From positions 1-15,601 of the forward strand of contig RFVZ01000031.1 of NCBI GenBank assembly GCA_009922405.1: a stretch of DNA of 15,601 nucleotides. The letters run 5' to 3'. Source of the DNA: Betaproteobacteria bacterium (lineage in GTDB: Bacteria; Pseudomonadota; Gammaproteobacteria; Burkholderiales; Burkholderiaceae_E). Under the pieces are notes generated by a model that was given only the letters and a program-made list of their open reading frames with translations, did no database searches and was not told the origin of the DNA. The translations under genes and the position numbers were made by a program. Each line of letters opens with the position of its first letter. The first letter of the stretch is position 1. Positions 1 to 10,310 of the stretch are shown in pieces.

Positions 1-171
1 GACCGACGAATAAGCGATCAGAGGCAAGACGCTGGCCGTATCGACCTTGCCCCCCGCTGCGCGGCCGAGTAATCGGATCACGGAGGTCGTCAGAAAAATC
101 GCGAACAGCGAAGCGAACACCACCCCAGCAAGATTGGTGATGTCGCGACGGAGCGATTTCTCAAAGAGCAT
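1..171 (-). CDS. lptF: LptF, LPS export ABC transporter permease (5' part only)
   Basis: Only the first 57 codons are present; the gene runs off the left edge. In the LptB2FGC complex, LptF is one of two inner-membrane permeases that extract lipopolysaccharide and pass it to the periplasmic bridge. The visible protein starts MLFEKSLRRDI, followed by one hydrophobic segment at about residues 12-33 and then RLLGRAAGGKVD. This matches the usual LptF N-terminus: a short cytoplasmic amphipathic start, TM1, then a 'LG.AA.GK.D' loop. The ATG (complement of 169-171) has a weak AGG five bases upstream. It is divergent from pepA across 50 bases, an arrangement familiar in beta- and gammaproteobacteria. 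LptG has a related fold, but the N-terminus and the pepA neighbour favour LptF. Confidence 0.87.
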   Translation of the reverse strand, partial: MLFEKSLRRDITNLAGVVFASLFAIFLTTSVIRLLGRAAGGKVDTASVLPLIAYSSV

Positions 172-184
172 CGACGCCTATAAT
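156..184 (+). promoter_or_regulatory. Candidate sigma70 promoter for pepA-holC-valS
   Basis: A perfect TATAAT (-10) lies at 179-184, about 37 bases before the pepA ATG, predicting a start near 191 and a leader of about 30 bases. The -35 region is poor: only T-rich sequence (ATTTCT/TTTCTC) stands 16-17 bases upstream, inside the first codons of divergent lptF. The perfect -10 in an otherwise GC-rich divergent gap is the main support. The box reads ATTATA on the other strand, so it could also contribute to lptF transcription. Confidence 0.45.
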
Positions 185-221
185 CAGTGGTTTCGTTCAA
201 CGCCAGACGACAGGCACTACG

Positions 222-1946
222 ATGCAATTTAGCATAGAGACCTCGGGGCTTTTAGCGCCCCTCACAGCCACCTCACACACGGAACCCGAGCTTCGACCGA
301 ACACACGTCGCCGTGCGCTTGGGACTCAAGTTCGCACCGATTGCGCGATTGTCCCCGTCTTTGCGGGACGCCGCCTCGGAGCCGCCGGGAATGCGCTCGA
401 CGCGCTACTTGACGGTGCGCTGACGGCCGCGCTTGATCGCGGCGACCTCGCCGATGCAGCCAATTCAGTGTTGCTGGTCCCCGGCAATCTCGCCGTCCAG
501 CGCGTGGTCCTCGTGGCAACAGTCGCGATGGGCAACGATCACGGATCTGCAGCCACCAAGGGCAAGGCAAAGCGCAAAAGCGTTGCAGCCAACACCACTG
601 AAGACAACTCACAGGCCAATGCCGCGATCACTGAGCGTGGGTTTCAGGACGTTTGCAAAGCCGCGTTCCGGGCCGCCTGCGCAACCGGCGCAAACTCGGT
701 CCTTTCGTTCCTGGCCGAAGTAGCTGTTGGCGCCAACAACGTTCGCGCCATCGAATGGAACGTTCAGATTCAAGTTACGAATGCCCGCGACCTGAGTTAT
801 CGGTTTGATCGTTTGCGCAGCAAGCGCGAACCGCGCCGCGAACCCGAGTCGATTGCAATCGCTGTCACCCCCGCCGACGCGACCGCGGCCAAAGAAAGCC
901 TTCACTGCAGCGTGGCCATTGCCGATGGCGTCGCGCTGGCACGCGACCTTGGCAACCTGCCTGGCAATTTTTGTACGCCTTCTGTCCTGGCCGATGAGGC
1001 TAAGGCGCTTGCCAAGAAGAGCGGGCTCAAGGTTCAAATTCTTGACCGCAAACAGATGGAAGCCTTGCGAATGGGCTCTTTTCTGGCGGTGGCGCAAGGC
1101 TCTGACGAGCCGCCCAAGCTCATCGTGCTCGAGTGGCGCGGCGGCGAAAAGGGTGCGGCGCCGATTGCCCTGGTCGGCAAGGGCGTGACCTTCGATAGCG
1201 GCGGGATCTCGCTCAAACCTGGCGAAGCCATGGATGAGATGAAGTACGACATGTCGGGTGCCAGTGCGGTGCTGGGTACGATGAGTGCGGCTGCCGCGAT
1301 GAAGCTTCCGCTCAATATTGTGGCGGTGATTCCGGCAACCGAGAACATGCCCAGCGGCCGCGCGATCAAGCCTGGCGACATCGTCACCAGCATGTCAGGG
1401 CAGACGATTGAGATTCTCAATACGGATGCGGAAGGACGACTGATTTTGTGCGATGCGCTGACGTATGTCGCGCGCTTCGAACCCTCCACCGTGATCGATC
1501 TGGCCACGCTGACCGGTGCCTGCGTCATTGCGCTGGGCCACCACCATAGTGGCCTGTTCACAAAGGACGACGCGCTCGCGCAGGATCTTCTTCGGGCCGG
1601 GCAGGACACACTTGACACCTGCTGGCGGATGCCCCTGGACGATGAGTACCAGGAACAGCTCAAAAGTCCCTTTGCAGATATGGCCAATATCGGCGGCCGC
1701 CCTGGTGGTTCGATCACCGCGGCCTGTTTTTTAGCGCGGTTTGCGAAAGGCTACGCCTGGGCACACCTCGACATCGCCGGCACCGCCTGGAAGTCGGGTG
1801 CGGCCAAAGGCTCGACCGGGCGTCCCGTGCCCATGCTGACTCGGTTCCTAATGGATCGGGCACAAGCACTGGTGCAACCCGCGCCAATCGAAGCTAAGGG
1901 GAAGAAAGCACCTGCCAAAAAGCGCGCCCCCCGCGCCGCTGAATGA
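222..1946 (+). CDS. pepA: Leucyl aminopeptidase (M17 family, PepA)
   Basis: Cytosolic di-metal aminopeptidase that removes N-terminal residues from peptides; E. coli PepA is also a DNA-binding cofactor in Xer recombination and carAB control. The C-terminal catalytic domain is intact: VGKGVTFDSGG gives K320 and D325, GISLKPGE gives K332, MKYDMSGA gives D343, and NTDAEGRL gives D402, E404 and R406, the expected metal ligands and catalytic Lys/Arg. At 574 residues it is longer than the usual ~500. The excess is a linker near residues 16-36, a Lys-rich low-complexity insert at about 108-140 in the N-domain, and a Lys/Ala/Pro tail at 550-574. The start at 222 (MQFSIET) fits the family's M.FSI N-terminus; its Shine-Dalgarno is weak. 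It overlaps holC by four bases, so the two are probably translationally coupled. Confidence 0.96.
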   Translation: MQFSIETSGLLAPLTATSHTEPELRPNTRRRALGTQVRTDCAIVPVFAGRRLGAAGNALDALLDGALTAALDRGDLADAANSVLLVPGNLAVQRVVLVATVAMGNDHGSAATKGKAKRKSVAANTTEDNSQANAAITERGFQDVCKAAFRAACATGANSVLSFLAEVAVGANNVRAIEWNVQIQVTNARDLSYRFDRLRSKREPRREPESIAIAVTPADATAAKESLHCSVAIADGVALARDLGNLPGNFCTPSVLADEAKALAKKSGLKVQILDRKQMEALRMGSFLAVAQGSDEPPKLIVLEWRGGEKGAAPIALVGKGVTFDSGGISLKPGEAMDEMKYDMSGASAVLGTMSAAAAMKLPLNIVAVIPATENMPSGRAIKPGDIVTSMSGQTIEILNTDAEGRLILCDALTYVARFEPSTVIDLATLTGACVIALGHHHSGLFTKDDALAQDLLRAGQDTLDTCWRMPLDDEYQEQLKSPFADMANIGGRPGGSITAACFLARFAKGYAWAHLDIAGTAWKSGAAKGSTGRPVPMLTRFLMDRAQALVQPAPIEAKGKKAPAKKRAPRAAE

Positions 1947-2383
1947 CACGGATCGACTTTCACTTCAACCTCGTTGACCGGCTGGACTACGCTTGCCGAC
2001 TGGCACGGAAAATCGTGCGCAGCGGCGAGCGAGCGACCTTCTGGTGCGCCGACTCGGCCCTGCTGGCGCAGTGGGACGCGCAGCTTTGGTCGTTCTCGCC
2101 CGTAGAATTTGTTCCCCATGTATCCGCAGACGACCCGCTGGCGGCCGACACCCCGATCATTCTCAGCAGCAGCGGGATCGAGCGCCCCGACCGATCGATT
2201 TTGGTTAGTCTGCTGGGCCAGGGTTCTGAACCTGCTGCTCATTTCAGCCGCTATCAACGACTGATCGAGTTGGTCTCAACCGATTCGGCTGATCGTTCTG
2301 CCGCGCGAGATCGTTGGCGCTTTTATCGCGACCGAGGCTACCCGATCCACACCCACGAGGCTGGAACCCCCCGACCTGCCTAA
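1943..2383 (+). CDS. holC: DNA polymerase III subunit chi (HolC)
   Basis: Chi is an accessory subunit of the replicative clamp loader. With psi it links the tau/gamma complex to single-stranded DNA-binding protein. The 146-residue length fits the family (about 140-150). Typical elements are an N-terminal FHFN/L segment, ARKIVRSGERATFWCADSA (strand-helix of the chi fold), LWSFSPVEFVPH, DTPIILSS, and near the C-terminus RWRFYRDRGYPIHTH, which resembles the 'RE.YKAYR..G..L..H' ending of other chi proteins. The ATG overlaps the pepA stop (ATGA), with no independent ribosome binding site, so translational coupling to pepA is likely. The order pepA-holC-valS is common in proteobacteria and supports the call, since sequence conservation in this family is low. 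Confidence 0.9.
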   Translation: MTRIDFHFNLVDRLDYACRLARKIVRSGERATFWCADSALLAQWDAQLWSFSPVEFVPHVSADDPLAADTPIILSSSGIERPDRSILVSLLGQGSEPAAHFSRYQRLIELVSTDSADRSAARDRWRFYRDRGYPIHTHEAGTPRPA

Positions 2384-2413
2384 TCAAGCAACTTTCTGCA
2401 AGCACCCTTCTGC

Positions 2414-5365
2414 ATGAATTCTCTCGCCAAGAGTTTTGAACCCGCCGCTATCGAAGCCTGCTGGTACCCAATCTGGGAATCGCGCGGCCTGTTTCAGCCG
2501 CGGCCTTGGACCACGGGGGCGGCCACGGAGGCGGCCACTTACTGCATCCAGTTGCCTCCGCCCAATGTGACCGGGACGCTCCACATGGGGCATGCGTTCC
2601 AGCAAACCTTGATGGACACGCTGATTCGCTATCACCGGATGAAGGGCGACGACACGAACTGGGTGGTCGGAACCGACCATGCGGGCATTGCGACGCAGAT
2701 CGTCGTGGAGCGTCAACTGCAGGCCGAGGACAAGACGCGCCACGATCTTGGCCGCGATGCATTCCTGGAGCGGGTCTGGGCCTGGAAGCAGGAGAGCGGA
2801 TCGACGATCACCCGCCAGATGCGACGCCTGGGCGCCAGCTCAAACTGGAATTTCGCCGACTCTGAGGGCCAGAAGGCAGGCTATTTCACGATGGACCCCG
2901 CAATGAGCACGGCGGTCGTTGAGACCTTCGTGCGCCTTCATGAGCAGGGACTGATCTATCGCGGTAAACGCCTGGTCAACTGGGATCCGACACTGATGAC
3001 CGCAGTGTCCGATCTCGAAGTCGATAGCGACGAAGAGGACGGCAAAATCTGGGAAATCCGCTATCCACTGACCGACCCGCAGGGCGCGATCGATTCGCTC
3101 GTCGTGGCAACTACCCGACCCGAAACCATGCTGGGTGACGTTGCGGTGGCGGTCCACCCCGAGGATCCTCGGTATGCCAGTCTAATCGGTCAGAAATTGC
3201 GGTTGCCCCTGGTGGGGCGCGAACTCCCGATTATCGGCGACCTTCATGTCGATCCAGCATTTGGTACCGGTTGCGTGAAGGTCACGCCCGCGCATGATTT
3301 CAATGACTGGAAGATTGGCGAGCGACACGCGCTACCAGCGATCAGTATCCTGACCCTCGACGCTCGTATCGTGGACAGCGCGCCCGAGGCCTACCGCGGC
3401 CTTGATCGATTCAAGGCACGGGCACAGATGCTTATCGACCTCGCGGCCATCGGTTGCCTGGTGTCTGAGAAGCCTCACAAGCTCAATGTCCCCCGATCGG
3501 GGCGCACCGGCGTCATCGTCGAGCCGATGCTCACCGATCAATGGTTCGTTGCGACCACCAAAGGCCAGCCCGCAAACGCACGTTTCCCGGGGCGGTCCAT
3601 CGCGGAGGTCGCGCTCGAGGCCGTCAACTCCGGCCAAATCCGTTTTCATCCGGAACACTGGACCTCAACCTACCGCCATTGGCTCGAGAACATTCAAGAC
3701 TGGTGCATCTCGCGCCAGCTCTGGTGGGGACATCAAATCCCTGCTTGGTACGACGACACAGGGCGCGTTTTTGTTGGACGCAGCGAAGCTGAAGCGCGGA
3801 CCAAAGCGACGGCTGCGGGCTATCCGATTGATCGGCCCCTGGTGCGCGATCCGGATGTGCTCGACACGTGGTTTTCATCGGCCCTGGTGCCGTTCTCATC
3901 CTTGGGATGGCCGCAAGACACACCAGAACTCAAGCGCTATTTGCCCAGCGCGGTCTTGGTCACAGGCTTTGACATCATCTTCTTCTGGGTCGCCCGGATG
4001 GTCATGATGACCAAACACTTCACGGGAGAGGTGCCGTTCCGGGACGTTTATGTCAACGCCATCGTTCGCGATGCCGAAGGTCAGAAAATGTCCAAGTCAA
4101 AGGGCAACACGATCGACCCACTCGATCTGATCGATGGAATCGATCTGGAAACTCTGGTCGCAAAAAGTACGACTGGGCTGCTGCGAGCGGACCATCGGGA
4201 CAAAGTCGAACGCGCGCTGCGCAAGAACTACCCGAACGGCATCCCAGCCTTTGGCGCCGATGCCATGCGATTTACGTTCGCCTCTTTGGCAACCTTCGCG
4301 CGGACCCTGAATTTCGACCTGAATCGTTGCGAGGGTTACCGCAATTTCTGCAATAAGCTCTGGAACGCAACGCGTTTCGTGCTCATGCAGTGTGAGGGTC
4401 AGGATTGCGGGCTTGAACCGCATGCAGCGGGTCAATGTGCGCCCGGAAATCCCGAGGCTTATCTCCAATTCTCGCTGGCCGACCGCTGGATCGTCTCTGT
4501 ACTGCAACGCACCGAAGCCGAGGTCGAGCAGTCGCTCGCTGACTATCGCTTCGATAATGCGGCGCGGGCTATTTATGAATTCGTTTGGAACGAATACTGC
4601 GACTGGTACCTGGAGCTCGCCAAAGTTCAGGTCCAGCAAGGCGCCCCAGCATCGGCCCGCGCCACGCGGCGCACGCTTGTGCGGGTACTCGAGACCGTGT
4701 TACGGCTGGCCCATCCGATCATGCCGTTCATTACCGAAGAATTGTGGCAAAAGCTTGCACCGCTGGCCCATCGTTATGGTGAACGCGGGGTTCAGACGCT
4801 GAGCGGGCCAGAGCTCGAGCTCGCAGTAGCCGAGCAGCGTTATTCGATCATGACCCAGGCCTATCCGATCTCTGACGCAGCCCGCATTGACGAGCATGCG
4901 GAAGCCTGGGTTCGGGAGCTCAAGGCCATGATCGATGCCTGCCGGGCGCTGCGAGGTGAGATGGGCATTTCACCCCTGCAAAAAGTGCCATTGATCGTTG
5001 CCGACGCTTCTGACTCTGGACGCGAGCGACTCGAGGCCTTTGCTGCCAGCCTGCGCGCACTGGCCCGGATCGAAACCGTAACCATCGTAAGCGAACTGCC
5101 GGTGGGGACCCGAGCGCCGGTTCAACTCGTCGGAAACGCTCGAATGATGCTCCAGGTTGAAATCGATCTGGCCGCCGAGCGCGAACGCCTGGGCAAAGAG
5201 ATCAATCGTCTGGTGGGCGAGATCGCTAAGGCGCAGGCAAAGCTGGATAACGCAGGCTTCGTCGCGCGGGCGCCAGTTGCGGTGGTCGATCAGGAAAAGC
5301 GTCGGGTCGCTGAATTTGGGCTGGCATTGGAGCGGATGCGCGAGCAACTCGAGCAGTTGTACTAA
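2414..5365 (+). CDS. valS: Valine--tRNA ligase (ValRS)
   Basis: Class Ia synthetase that charges tRNA-Val and edits mischarged Thr-tRNA-Val. The 983 residues are full length (E. coli 951). The signature PPPNVTGTLHMGH carries the HIGH motif as H57-M58-G59-H60; GTDHAGIATQ begins at residue 86. The CP1 editing domain contains TTRPETMLGDVAVAVHP at about residue 233. The KMSKS loop is K558-M-S-K-S562 in GQKMSKSKGNTIDP, followed by the ValRS-specific RKNYPNGIPAFGADAMRF. An anticodon-binding domain follows, then a C-terminal coiled coil (about 910-983, heptad-like E/R/L) that contacts tRNA. The ATG at 2414 gives the usual MN.LAKSFEP start; no Shine-Dalgarno is visible in the 30-base gap after holC. 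Probably the last large gene of the pepA-holC-valS operon. Confidence 0.98.
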   Translation: MNSLAKSFEPAAIEACWYPIWESRGLFQPRPWTTGAATEAATYCIQLPPPNVTGTLHMGHAFQQTLMDTLIRYHRMKGDDTNWVVGTDHAGIATQIVVERQLQAEDKTRHDLGRDAFLERVWAWKQESGSTITRQMRRLGASSNWNFADSEGQKAGYFTMDPAMSTAVVETFVRLHEQGLIYRGKRLVNWDPTLMTAVSDLEVDSDEEDGKIWEIRYPLTDPQGAIDSLVVATTRPETMLGDVAVAVHPEDPRYASLIGQKLRLPLVGRELPIIGDLHVDPAFGTGCVKVTPAHDFNDWKIGERHALPAISILTLDARIVDSAPEAYRGLDRFKARAQMLIDLAAIGCLVSEKPHKLNVPRSGRTGVIVEPMLTDQWFVATTKGQPANARFPGRSIAEVALEAVNSGQIRFHPEHWTSTYRHWLENIQDWCISRQLWWGHQIPAWYDDTGRVFVGRSEAEARTKATAAGYPIDRPLVRDPDVLDTWFSSALVPFSSLGWPQDTPELKRYLPSAVLVTGFDIIFFWVARMVMMTKHFTGEVPFRDVYVNAIVRDAEGQKMSKSKGNTIDPLDLIDGIDLETLVAKSTTGLLRADHRDKVERALRKNYPNGIPAFGADAMRFTFASLATFARTLNFDLNRCEGYRNFCNKLWNATRFVLMQCEGQDCGLEPHAAGQCAPGNPEAYLQFSLADRWIVSVLQRTEAEVEQSLADYRFDNAARAIYEFVWNEYCDWYLELAKVQVQQGAPASARATRRTLVRVLETVLRLAHPIMPFITEELWQKLAPLAHRYGERGVQTLSGPELELAVAEQRYSIMTQAYPISDAARIDEHAEAWVRELKAMIDACRALRGEMGISPLQKVPLIVADASDSGRERLEAFAASLRALARIETVTIVSELPVGTRAPVQLVGNARMMLQVEIDLAAERERLGKEINRLVGEIAKAQAKLDNAGFVARAPVAVVDQEKRRVAEFGLALERMREQLEQLY

Positions 5366-5502
5366 GAACTTAACGGTCGGCAAACCCAACCCAGGACAAG
5401 CCAGCCCGAAACCAGCGGTACCAATTTTTACCAAGATAGAAGGAAAAGCCCCACGACTTTCGTCGACCCAACCGCGATGCTTGGAACGTCATTTAAAGCT
5501 TC

Positions 5503-5508
5503 AAGGGG
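5503..5508 (+). promoter_or_regulatory. Shine-Dalgarno that decides the start of the 113-aa protein
   Basis: AAGGGG with a seven-base spacer to ATG 5516. It lies downstream of the alternative ATG at 5477, so it selects the shorter product. Confidence 0.55.
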
Positions 5509-5515
5509 TTTCCGG

Positions 5516-5857
5516 ATGTCGGGTCGAACGCTCATCGAATTGCATCCGCACGCAGGGATCGAATCGCATTTTTTTCGGATCACAGTTGACGGGCAGGAGC
5601 GTGCCAGTCACCTCAACGCTCAAGACGCTGAAAAGCAACTGGCGCGCATCACCGACCGTATGCGCAGCCGCGAGGGCCCATTAAGCGTCATTCGACATGT
5701 CTCGACGCAAGGCCCAACGCCCGTCAGCACACCGTGCAGCTGGGTGCCACCAGAATGTATGGCGCTCTTCGATGTCGAGATCCGCGAGTCTGCCTTGGCC
5801 GATGGGGGCTCGGAAGAAGGGGACGACCCCGATGCGGAGACCGAGGCAGAAGATTAG
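5516..5857 (+). CDS. Small hypothetical protein with acidic C-terminal tail
   Basis: I do not recognise this 113-residue protein. The start at 5516 is preferred because AAGGGG at 5503-5508 stands seven bases before the ATG, one of the best ribosome binding sites in the window. An in-frame ATG at 5477 would add 13 residues but has no such site. The N-terminal half (TLIELHPHAGIESHFFRITV, then a basic/amphipathic stretch around RITDRMRSR) looks like a small alpha/beta domain. Two cysteines lie in PCSWVPPEC, an arrangement that could bind metal or form a disulphide. The last ~17 residues are almost all Glu, Asp, Gly and Ala. There is no signal peptide or membrane segment. It lies 150 bases after valS and converges on the TusA-like gene with 24 bases between stops. 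Function unknown; coding status is supported mainly by the ribosome binding site and its fit between genes. Confidence 0.62.
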   Translation: MSGRTLIELHPHAGIESHFFRITVDGQERASHLNAQDAEKQLARITDRMRSREGPLSVIRHVSTQGPTPVSTPCSWVPPECMALFDVEIRESALADGGSEEGDDPDAETEAED

Positions 5858-5881
5858 TAGGGGGAGGATCAGAAGAAGCGA

Positions 5882-6136
5882 TTAACGCCGCTTGAGCCAA
5901 AACGTCCAGACCTCGCCACTCTGGATCGAGTGTTCCAAGGCATTGCCGGTCTGCCGGGCGAAGGCTTCAAAGTCGCGCTTGCTGCCTGAGTCGGTCGCCA
6001 TGATCTTGAGCACCTGCCCGCTTTGTAGCTGACTGAGTGCCTTCTTGGTCCGCAAAATTGGCAGGGGACAATTGAGGTGGCGTGCGTCGACTTCCAGGTC
6101 GCATGGCCATTCACTATCACCCACCGGCGTGGTCAC
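5882..6136 (-). CDS. TusA/SirA-family sulfur-carrier protein
   Basis: TusA-family proteins are small cytosolic proteins that carry persulfide sulfur on one cysteine, for example to the TusBCD relay for tRNA 2-thiouridine or to molybdenum-cofactor enzymes. The protein has the family core LEVDARHLNCPLPILRTKKAL with the conserved Cys-Pro-x-Pro (C23 counted from the chosen start), followed by LQSGQVLKIMATD and a C-terminal beta strand ending WTFWLKRR. Length is 84 residues (family about 75-85). There is no ATG near the domain start. GTG at 6136 begins one base after the alaS stop. GTG at 6124 is an alternative (80 residues), and the GAGGTG overlapping the alaS stop is better spaced for it. Either way translation is probably coupled to alaS. 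A paralogue such as YedF/YeeD cannot be excluded, so no gene symbol is given. Confidence 0.87.
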   Translation of the reverse strand: MTTPVGDSEWPCDLEVDARHLNCPLPILRTKKALSQLQSGQVLKIMATDSGSKRDFEAFARQTGNALEHSIQSGEVWTFWLKRR

Positions 6137-6137
6137 C

Positions 6138-8810
<2,673 letters not shown>

Positions 8811-8839
8811 CGTCACAGCAACGTAAGGCTAGGGCTCGC

Positions 8840-8858
8840 GGCCGGCGGGATGCCGACC
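8840..8858 (-). promoter_or_regulatory. Stem-loop in the alaS leader
   Basis: On the alaS strand GGTCGGC and GCCGGCC pair over seven positions (one U-G wobble) around an ATCCC loop, about 30 bases before the alaS ATG and inside the predicted untranslated leader. No U-tract follows, so it is not a terminator. A regulatory role is only a possibility; GC-rich sequence makes such hairpins common by chance. Confidence 0.25.
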
Positions 8859-8874
8859 CACAAGCAAACCGTGT

Positions 8875-8903
8875 ATTTTCGTCCTCAAGACCTTGATCGT
8901 CAA
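8875..8903 (-). promoter_or_regulatory. Candidate sigma70 promoter for alaS-tusA
   Basis: On the minus strand TTGACG (complement of 8898-8903; five of six to TTGACA) stands 17 bases before GAAAAT (complement of 8875-8880; four of six to TATAAT). It predicts transcription starting near 8868 and a leader of about 58 bases. It is the only well-spaced pair I found in the 112-base gap between alaS and the divergent CoA-transferase gene. No comparable + strand promoter was found. Confidence 0.42.
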
Positions 8904-8922
8904 AGTAAATGAGCGCCAACCC

Positions 8923-10200
8923 ATGACTGCATCCAAAGCTGGCCCCCACTCGGTCCCCACTGCGACCCTTACCGCTTCCGCCGCGGCGCCGCTCGACGGC
9001 ATTCGCGTCCTCGATCTAAGCCGAATTCTGGCGGGCCCCTTCTGCGGCCAAAACCTTGCTGACTTGGGTGCCGAGGTCATCAAAGTCGAGCGCCCGGGCG
9101 TAGGCGACGACACCCGCAGCTGGGGGCCCCCGTTTTTGCGTGACTCCGCCCATAGGGACACGACGGATGCCGCCTATTTTGCGGCGGCCAATCGCGGCAA
9201 ACGATCGGTCACGATTAATCTCGCGGACCCTGAGGGTCAGGCAATCGTGCGTCAACTGGTGGCCCAGTCCGACGTCCTGCTGGAGAACTACCGCGTGGGT
9301 CAGTTGGCTCGCTACGGACTCGACGCCGCCGCCTTGCTCGAACTCAATCCACGCTTGATCTACTGCTCAATCTCTGGGTTTGGTCAAACCGGACCATGGG
9401 CGCACCGAGCCGGCTACGACTTTGTGATCCAGGGTCTTTGCGGATTCATGTCCGTTACCGGTGAAGCCGACCACCGCCCGGGTGGTGGCCCCCAGAAAGC
9501 AGGCGTGGCCGTCACTGACCTGATGACGGGCATGTATGCCACTCAGGCGATCCTCGCCGCGCTGATCGCGCGGGATCGCACGGGCTTGGGACAGCAGATT
9601 GATCTCGCGCTCCTGGACGTCGGAGTGGCGATGATGGCCAACATGGCAACCAACTACCTCGCCAATGAGGTGCCCCCAATCCGCCAAGGTAACGCCCACC
9701 CGAATATCGTGCCGTATCAAACCTTTCGCGCGGCGGACGGATGGATCATCGTGGCCGTTGGAAACGACGAACAGTTTCGTCGTTTTGTCACAACAGGCGA
9801 AGCACCCGAACTCGCCAAAGACCCAACCTGGACGCGCAATTCAGACCGCGTCCGCGGACGCGAAACGCTCGTCCCCCTGTTAGAAAAAATGGTTGAGCGC
9901 CGTCCCGCAGCCTGGTGGATCGACGCCCTGGAAGCGGTCGGGGTGCCTTGCGGGCCAATCCAAGATCTGGCGCAAGTGTTTAAACACCCACAGGTCCAGG
10001 CGCGGGGTCTTGAACTTGGACTCGATCGCGCGGGGGCCACCGTGGGTACGGTCGCCAACCCGGTTCGCTTCTCGGGGACACCGGTGCGAATGGAACACGC
10101 ACCCCCAGCCTTAAGCGCCGATACCGACGCCGTCCTGAGTGAGCTCTGCGGGCTTAGCGCAGATCGTCTTGCTGCGCTGCGGCATGACGGCGTGATTTAA
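8923..10200 (+). CDS. CaiB/BaiF (class III) CoA-transferase
   Basis: Family III CoA-transferases move CoA between carboxylic acids through an enzyme aspartyl-CoA intermediate. The 425-residue protein opens its domain with APLDGIRVLDLSRILAGPFCGQNLADLGAEVIKVERPGVGD, then NRGKRSVTINL, DVLLENYRVGQLARYGLD, LIYCSISGFGQTGP, and VAVTDLMTGMYATQAILAAL, where D199 is the predicted nucleophile (formyl-CoA transferase D169). The linker and small domain contain PYQTFRAADGWIIVAVGND and VPCGPIQDLAQVFKHPQV. ATG 8923 is preferred; an in-frame TTG at 8893 would add ten residues. The 20-odd residues before the domain are low-complexity. It diverges from alaS and precedes tctBA by 110 bases, which suggests activation of an imported organic acid. 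Substrates cannot be deduced. Confidence 0.93.
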   Translation: MTASKAGPHSVPTATLTASAAAPLDGIRVLDLSRILAGPFCGQNLADLGAEVIKVERPGVGDDTRSWGPPFLRDSAHRDTTDAAYFAAANRGKRSVTINLADPEGQAIVRQLVAQSDVLLENYRVGQLARYGLDAAALLELNPRLIYCSISGFGQTGPWAHRAGYDFVIQGLCGFMSVTGEADHRPGGGPQKAGVAVTDLMTGMYATQAILAALIARDRTGLGQQIDLALLDVGVAMMANMATNYLANEVPPIRQGNAHPNIVPYQTFRAADGWIIVAVGNDEQFRRFVTTGEAPELAKDPTWTRNSDRVRGRETLVPLLEKMVERRPAAWWIDALEAVGVPCGPIQDLAQVFKHPQVQARGLELGLDRAGATVGTVANPVRFSGTPVRMEHAPPALSADTDAVLSELCGLSADRLAALRHDGVI

Positions 10201-10234
10201 CCGGCGCATGCTCCGCCGCGCGGCACCCGAATCC

Positions 10235-10272
10235 CGTTGATTTAACGCGCTTTTCGGGGGATTATTTAATCC
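10235..10272. promoter_or_regulatory. Two short inverted repeats upstream of tctB (operator candidates)
   Basis: The 110-base gap before tctB contains CGTT-GATTT-AACG (10235-10247) and GGATTA-TT-TAATCC (10259-10272), both with perfect arms. They lie upstream of the candidate extended -10 box, where an activator or repressor could bind. The second is not followed by a T-tract and its stem is AT-rich, so it is unlikely to be a terminator. No regulator gene is in the window. Confidence 0.3.
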
Positions 10273-10290
10273 GCTTACTGACCACTTGAT

Positions 10291-10299
10291 TGGTATAAA
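10291..10299 (+). promoter_or_regulatory. Candidate extended -10 promoter for tctB-tctA-dehydrogenase
   Basis: TGGTATAAA matches the extended -10 pattern TGnTATAAT with one mismatch, and no good -35 is seen 16-18 bases upstream, as is common for this class. The predicted start near 10305-10306 leaves only 5-6 bases before the tctB ATG at 10311, giving an almost leaderless mRNA. That agrees with the lack of a Shine-Dalgarno there. Confidence 0.42.
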
Positions 10300-10310
10300 A
10301 ATTCGGCACC

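Noticed and set aside
47..232. 61-codon plus-strand frame over the lptF start and pepA promoter
   Set aside because: It is antisense to the conserved LptF N-terminus, crosses the candidate promoter and shows no homology.
262..1717. Long minus-strand open frames inside pepA (up to 227 codons)
   Set aside because: They mirror the codon pattern of a well-conserved GC-rich gene, have no recognisable domain or start signal, and cannot coexist with the certain PepA frame.
2394..2414. Direct repeat TTCTGCA just before valS (14-base period)
   Set aside because: Only seven bases, two copies. Expected by chance often enough, and no function is suggested beyond the last copy touching the ATG.
4970..5434. 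154-codon minus-strand frame over the end of valS
   Set aside because: It lies antisense to the conserved ValRS C-terminal region, shows no family motif and has no ribosome binding site.
5437..5465. AGAAGGA-like Shine-Dalgarno and a small CGAC/GTCG hairpin upstream of ATG 5477
   Set aside because: The purine tract is about 30 bases from ATG 5477 with no nearer start codon, and a four-base stem is not significant.
5876..5893. Possible hairpin (AAGCG/CGCTT) between the small protein and the TusA-like gene as a bidirectional terminator
   Set aside because: A five-pair stem with an eight-base loop, no flanking T-tract, and overlap with the TusA-like stop codon; too weak to call.
10215..10224. 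GCCGCGCGGC palindrome after the CoA-transferase as a terminator
   Set aside because: A self-complementary ten-base GC run without loop or T-tract is common in GC-rich DNA and does not form a normal intrinsic terminator.
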